From PWPS01 sp964507105 (GTDB taxonomy: Bacteria > Patescibacteriota > Minisyncoccia > Minisyncoccales > PWPS01): DNA of 64,000 nucleotides. The notes beneath the pieces were generated by a model. That model did not search any database, was not told the origin of the DNA, and saw only the letters and a list, made by a program, of their open reading frames with translations. Positions 60,397-64,000 of the stretch are shown piece by piece. The stretch is from NCBI GenBank assembly GCA_964507105.1, contig CAZDOR010000001.1:51332-115331 (forward strand), given 5' to 3'. The first letter of the stretch is position 1; each line of letters starts with the position of its first letter. The position numbers and the translations under genes are program-made.

Positions 60397-61011
60397 CTAA
60401 TTATTTACTTTGAAGGACATGGTTGATAATTTTTTTTCAAAATGAGTTAATTTTTTGATATGCTCATTAGCCTTTTCAAGTCTTTCTTCGATGTCCATTT
60501 TCTTTTTTTCCATCTCTCTTCTTTTATCGAAAAGTTTTTGCCGTTTTTTTTGAAAACTCCTCTTTTTCAACTCTTCTTTTTCTATTGAGTCTATTGAATC
60601 GGAAATTTTTTTCTGCAGTTGATTTATCTCCAAAATAAGATCTTCCATGATCTTTCTTTGATCCATTGCCGAAAGCTTATACATTATTACTTTTTCCAAG
60701 TCATCTTCCGGATCGGTTATCTGATTTTCATATTTTCCGGTTGCTCCGTCCTCTTCCCAACTGTCTTCAAAATCATCTATTTTTTCTTTTAACTCTTCCT
60801 CTGATGAAGCAAGGCCTTCCTTTTCTTTTAACTCTTCCTCTTTAAGTTTTTTATCCTCATTATCCTTTACCGTCTCATCCGGACCGGGGTCGGGTTCCGG
60901 TTCGGAAAAAGATATTCTCGCTTCCGGCAATCTTTCTCCTTTCTCCAAAAGAGAAAGATCTTTTTTCATCGTCCTTATTTTTTGGCGTTTTTTTTCATCA
61001 ATTTTTGCCAT
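60397..61011 (-). CDS. Coiled-coil protein related to the giant protein's repeats
   Basis: A 204-residue cytoplasmic protein, not recognised. Acidic N-terminal half (proline-rich around 32-45), then a coiled coil (about 115-195) with KKRQKLFDKRREMEKKKMD, which resembles the repeat block RRRKLGDKRRETEKKRWE of the giant protein that starts 11 bases downstream. The likeness suggests a partner that co-assembles with it, or the source of the duplicated unit. Its start overlaps the pnp 3' end by 14 bases. Confidence 0.8.
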   Translation of the reverse strand: MAKIDEKKRQKIRTMKKDLSLLEKGERLPEARISFSEPEPDPGPDETVKDNEDKKLKEEELKEKEGLASSEEELKEKIDDFEDSWEEDGATGKYENQITDPEDDLEKVIMYKLSAMDQRKIMEDLILEINQLQKKISDSIDSIEKEELKKRSFQKKRQKLFDKRREMEKKKMDIEERLEKANEHIKKLTHFEKKLSTMSFKVNN

Positions 61012-63094
61012 CCCTCCTTTTTTTAATTTCTTTTTTAGCTTTTATTAATGATAAATCTATTTTGCCGTCATCCCCCACCTTGAGAACTTTTACCGGGATG
61101 ATGTCACCGACACTGACTATATCTTCTACTTTATCCACATGACCCTCGTCCAGTTCGGAAATATGCACCAATCCTTCAGTGCCGGGCATTATTTCTACGA
61201 AACAGCCGAAATTCATTATCTTTTTAACTTTTCCCTTGAACATTTCTCCCTTTTCCGGCTCTCTGACAATGTTTTTGATCCACTCGTAAGCTTTTTCCGC
61301 CGATTGTTTATCTTCGGAGGTTATGAATATGTCTCCGGAGTCTTCTATATCTATTGAAACCTCGGTTTCATCAATAATTTCATTTATAACCTTTCCTCCG
61401 GGACCTATCACTTCCCTAATTTTATCTTTATCTATCTTCATAGTCAATATCCTGGGGGCGTAAGGGGAGAGCTCTTCTCTGGGACTTTCAATTGTTTCTT
61501 GTATGTTATCCAGAATAATATTTCTGGCTTTTTTTCCTTTTTTGAGCGCTTCTTTCATTGTTTCTAATGTAATACCCAAAACTTTTACGTCCATTTGAAT
61601 TGCGTTTACACCATTTCTGGTTCCGGCTACTTTAAAATCCATATCACCGGCATGATCTTCCAGGCCTTGGATGTCCGTAAGTAATCTATAATCATCTTTA
61701 TCAGAAATCATTCCGATTGAGATTCCCGTTACAGGTGCTTCCATCGGAACCCCGGCATCCATAAGCGCCAAAGATGTGCTGGTCATTGCTGCCTGAGATG
61801 TTGATCCATTAGAAGACATAATTTCGGAAACCGACCTGATAGTGTAAGGGAAGTCATCTTTGTCGGGAAGCATTGGTCTTATCGCTTTTTCCCCCAACAT
61901 TCCGTGACCGATCTCTCTTCGCTTCGGTCCCCTGAGCGGCCAAGTCTCTCCAACGGAATAGGGTGGAAAGTTATAGTGATGCATAAATCTTTTTTTACCT
62001 TCCTCTTCCATGTTGTCGAAAAGCTTCTTGTCTCCCGGAGGACCCAAGGTTATTATCGATAAAGATCTGGTTTTTCCTCTTGAAAATAGTCCGGTGCCAT
62101 GAGTTCTGGGTAACAGTTTAACTTCTGTGCTTAAATCTCTTATCTCATCATCCTTTCGCCCATCCGGCCTTTTGTTGTTTTCGAGTATATTTCTTCTGAC
62201 TATTATTTTTTTTAACTCATCGAAGTATTTGCCTGCTTGCTTCTGATCTTCTTCATCAAAATCTGACAGTATATCTTCTTTTAATTCACTTAAATCTCCC
62301 TTTTCACTTTTAAAGATTTCTTTTTCAATTTTATCTTCAAAGGAGCCAATCTTTGATTTAACGGATTCATCAATTTCTTCTTCCTCTTCAAGGTCAATTT
62401 TTTCTTTTTCGTGATCCTTGACGATTTCTTTTTGAAATTTTTCCAGTTTTTCAGTGGCTTTTTTAGCTATTTTTACGGAACTCAAAACCTCTTCATTGGA
62501 AGCTTCTTTAAAGAAGCTCTCTATCATGTTTATTGTGTATTCGTCCTCTTCAAAAAATCCACTATAAACCGCATCAAAGTATTCTTCCCTCTCTTCATAA
62601 GTCGGGTTGAGAATATAGTCATTACCTTTTTTGCCCACTCTAACCATCGAAACGGGACCATTCCAGGGAATATCGGAAATTGAAAGAGCTATGGAGGATG
62701 CCAAACCACCCAATACCGCCGGATCGTTCTCTTCATCCCAAGATAGACAGGTAACTATAATTTCCACCTCTTTTTTTAAATTATCAGGAAACAGCGGTCT
62801 TATCGTTCTATCTATCATTCGTGAAATAAGAGTAGCTCTGTCGGAAGGTTTACCTTCTCTTCTGGTGTAGCGGGATCCACCGATTTTGCCGGCTGCATAA
62901 AATTTTTCTTCATAAAAAACCATTAAAGGAAAGTATCCGAGTTCGTCTTTTTTATTTTCTTTCGACATTGTCGCCGTTGCCAGAACCACGGTATCTCCGT
63001 ACCTGAGCATAACGCTACCGTTGGCTTGCTCAGCAAAGTTGTTGAATTTTGCGGTTAATTTTCTTCCTCCTATTTGAATTTCATGCTTGCTCAT
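60998..63094 (-). CDS. pnp: Polyribonucleotide nucleotidyltransferase (PNPase)
   Basis: A 698-residue phosphorolytic 3'-5' exoribonuclease. Two RNase PH-type cores: the first with LRYGDTVVLATATMSK and the FYAAGKIGGSRYTRREG block, the second with RTHGTGLFSRGKTRSLSIIT and the catalytic-region MDAGVPMEAPVTGISIGM; then the KH domain with GPGGKVINEIID (about 566-577) and an S1 domain (MNFGCFVEIMPGTEGLVHIS). Normal length. Positioned after rpsO as in most bacteria, but with a NYN-domain gene in between. Confidence 0.97.
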   Translation of the reverse strand: MSKHEIQIGGRKLTAKFNNFAEQANGSVMLRYGDTVVLATATMSKENKKDELGYFPLMVFYEEKFYAAGKIGGSRYTRREGKPSDRATLISRMIDRTIRPLFPDNLKKEVEIIVTCLSWDEENDPAVLGGLASSIALSISDIPWNGPVSMVRVGKKGNDYILNPTYEEREEYFDAVYSGFFEEDEYTINMIESFFKEASNEEVLSSVKIAKKATEKLEKFQKEIVKDHEKEKIDLEEEEEIDESVKSKIGSFEDKIEKEIFKSEKGDLSELKEDILSDFDEEDQKQAGKYFDELKKIIVRRNILENNKRPDGRKDDEIRDLSTEVKLLPRTHGTGLFSRGKTRSLSIITLGPPGDKKLFDNMEEEGKKRFMHHYNFPPYSVGETWPLRGPKRREIGHGMLGEKAIRPMLPDKDDFPYTIRSVSEIMSSNGSTSQAAMTSTSLALMDAGVPMEAPVTGISIGMISDKDDYRLLTDIQGLEDHAGDMDFKVAGTRNGVNAIQMDVKVLGITLETMKEALKKGKKARNIILDNIQETIESPREELSPYAPRILTMKIDKDKIREVIGPGGKVINEIIDETEVSIDIEDSGDIFITSEDKQSAEKAYEWIKNIVREPEKGEMFKGKVKKIMNFGCFVEIMPGTEGLVHISELDEGHVDKVEDIVSVGDIIPVKVLKVGDDGKIDLSLIKAKKEIKKRRDGKN

Positions 63095-63096
63095 CG

Positions 63097-63600
63097 TTAT
63101 TTTTTAAGTAAATATTTTTTTGGACTTTCTTCGAGATTCATAAATTCATCAGCCGCTTCGATTAATCTTGACGAGGCTGATCTTTCGAATGCGATAACCT
63201 CTACCCTTACTCCTTTGTTTTGCAGGTATTCGACCAAAGGAGTGAAATCACCGTCACCGGTAACCAGGACTATGGAGTCCACGTTATTGGAAAGCCTTAT
63301 AGCGTCTATAACCATTCCGACATCCCAGTCTCCCTTTTTGAAACCGCCCTGGTATTCTTGCAAATCTTTTATTCTGGTTTCTATACCGAGATTGGTTAAT
63401 GCATCGAAAAAAGATTTTTCTTCTCCGCTTTTGGTTCTTATCACATAAGCGAAAGAACGAATCAATGTTCGTCTGCTTACTCCCAAGTTGAGTATTTGTT
63501 TGAAATCAGCCCTTGACTGATAGAGATGTTTTGCCGAGTGGTAAAGATTTTGAACGTCTATGAGGACGGCCACTCGCTGCCCCTTATGTTTTATGTTCAT
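63097..63600 (-). CDS. NYN-domain (PIN-like) nuclease, LabA/DUF88 family
   Basis: A 167-residue protein of the PIN-like NYN superfamily, thought to be metal-dependent RNases. Acidic sites: D15 and N18 in VLIDVQNLYHSAK, D93 and D99 in WDVGMVIDA, D116 and D118 in VTGDGDFTPLVEYL. This pattern is intact, so activity is expected. It lies 2 bases from both neighbours, rpsO and pnp, in a tight operon that also degrades RNA, which suggests a role in RNA turnover (inference). Confidence 0.88.
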   Translation of the reverse strand: MNIKHKGQRVAVLIDVQNLYHSAKHLYQSRADFKQILNLGVSRRTLIRSFAYVIRTKSGEEKSFFDALTNLGIETRIKDLQEYQGGFKKGDWDVGMVIDAIRLSNNVDSIVLVTGDGDFTPLVEYLQNKGVRVEVIAFERSASSRLIEAADEFMNLEESPKKYLLKK

Positions 63601-63601
63601 T

Positions 63602-63868
63602 TTATTTTTTGAGTCCGGTCTTTTTTATGATTTCTTTGTATTTTTCTTCGTCGTTTTTTTTCAGATATTTGAGCATCTTTTTTCTCTTATTGACCATTCC
63701 TACCAATCCTTTTCTGGAATGATTGTCTTTGGGATGATCTTCAAGATGCTCAAAAAGATTATTTATTTCTTCGGTGAGAATCACAACTTGCGCTTCCGGA
63801 GAACCGGTATTTTCCACATCCAAGTTGTATTTTTCAAGTATTTCTTTTTTGTCTTTTTTTGTTTTCAT
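63602..63868 (-). CDS. rpsO: 30S ribosomal protein S15
   Basis: An 88-residue ribosomal protein that binds the 16S rRNA central domain. Family features: NTGSPEAQVVILTEEINNL, HPKDNHSRKGLVGMVNKRKK and LKYLKKNDEEKYKEIIKKTG. Start ATG at 63868 with no Shine-Dalgarno sequence. First gene of the rpsO-NYN-pnp run; in E. coli S15 and PNPase both regulate this locus. Confidence 0.96.
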   Translation of the reverse strand: MKTKKDKKEILEKYNLDVENTGSPEAQVVILTEEINNLFEHLEDHPKDNHSRKGLVGMVNKRKKMLKYLKKNDEEKYKEIIKKTGLKK

Positions 63869-63921
63869 TTTATTTCCTTAAGTTAACTATAATACAGACT
63901 TATTAATTTTTAAAACGCTTG

Positions 63922-63994
63922 TGCCCTCGCCAGGGATCGAACCCGGAACCTTGTCCTTAAGAGGGACCTGCTCTGCCGGTTGAGCTACGAGGGC
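63922..63994 (-). tRNA. tRNA-Lys(CUU)
   Basis: Acceptor GCCCTCG/CGAGGGC, anticodon loop CTCTTAA (CTT) with stem GTCC/GGAC and a G/A mismatch at its outer pair, T loop TTCGATC, discriminator A. Located upstream of rpsO on the same strand. Confidence 0.93.
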
Positions 63995-64000
63995 TTCATT

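Overview
The window looks like a chromosome segment from a member of the Candidate Phyla Radiation (Patescibacteria), most like a Parcubacteria-type lineage. This is inferred from gene content, not from a database search. The DNA is AT-rich with long A and T runs, genes are short and tightly packed, Shine-Dalgarno sequences are almost absent, several housekeeping proteins are shortened (IF-2, ValRS), and the set of PrgI, a TraC-like protein, VirB4, VirB6-like, VirB2-like and VirD4-like genes is typical of that group. TGA is used as a stop (for example in the PilB-type ATPase, yebC and rnpA), so this is genetic code 11 and not the TGA-glycine code of Gracilibacteria/SR1.

Layout. 1-3.4 kb: the 5' part of pilM, tRNAs, recG, and an unexplained highly structured stretch before tRNA-Glu. 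3.4-8.5 kb: tsaD, valS, a PrsW-type protease, an Hsp20 and a membrane-anchored methyltransferase. 8.5-13.1 kb, minus strand: a metallo-beta-lactamase-fold protein, gyrA, a methyltransferase and two small VirB2-like pilins. 13.1-18.8 kb: rpsA-like S1 protein, ftsH, an RluA-type pseudouridine synthase, rplS, a 3D-domain protein and nine tRNAs. 18.8-25.9 kb: tRNAs, infB, tsaE, then pilB-like ATPase, ruvB, yebC, ruvC, and tyrS. 26-32.3 kb: a class A penicillin-binding protein and the replication-origin neighbourhood (dnaN and dnaA on minus; rnpA, yidC and a Jag/KhpB protein on plus), with DnaA-box-like sites between dnaA and rnpA.

32.3-55.5 kb is the accessory heart of the window. PrgI, a TraC-like protein and VirB4 form one operon; a strongly promoted SPFH/band-7 protein stands alone; a 14-kb minus-strand operon runs from two secreted leucine-rich-repeat proteins through a 1217-residue secreted FnIII-like protein with a VirB2-like membrane tail, a PsbP-like lipid- or membrane-associated protein, two tandem paralogous pilin-headed ectodomain proteins and a VirB6-like polytopic protein. 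rsmA lies immediately upstream. Next come a LysM/M23 peptidase and a VirD4/TraD-like coupling ATPase. No relaxase, VirB8, VirB9 or VirB10 was seen. The most likely reading is a cell-envelope transport or attachment machine whose outer parts carry adhesion-type domains; this is inference.

55.5-64 kb, minus strand: rpsO, a NYN-domain nuclease, pnp, a small coiled-coil protein, a 1498-residue membrane protein with a huge repeated coiled coil and an SH3b ectodomain, and a DksA/TraR-type zinc protein; tRNA-Lys lies upstream of rpsO.

Nineteen tRNA genes are present and nearly all lack an encoded CCA. Two have anticodons uncommon in bacteria: Ile(UAU) and Arg(GCG). Several promoters put the -10 box within about 10-14 bases of the ATG, which suggests leaderless or near-leaderless mRNAs. 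No stretch above 300 bases lacks a gene. No rRNA, insertion sequence, integrase or CRISPR array was seen.
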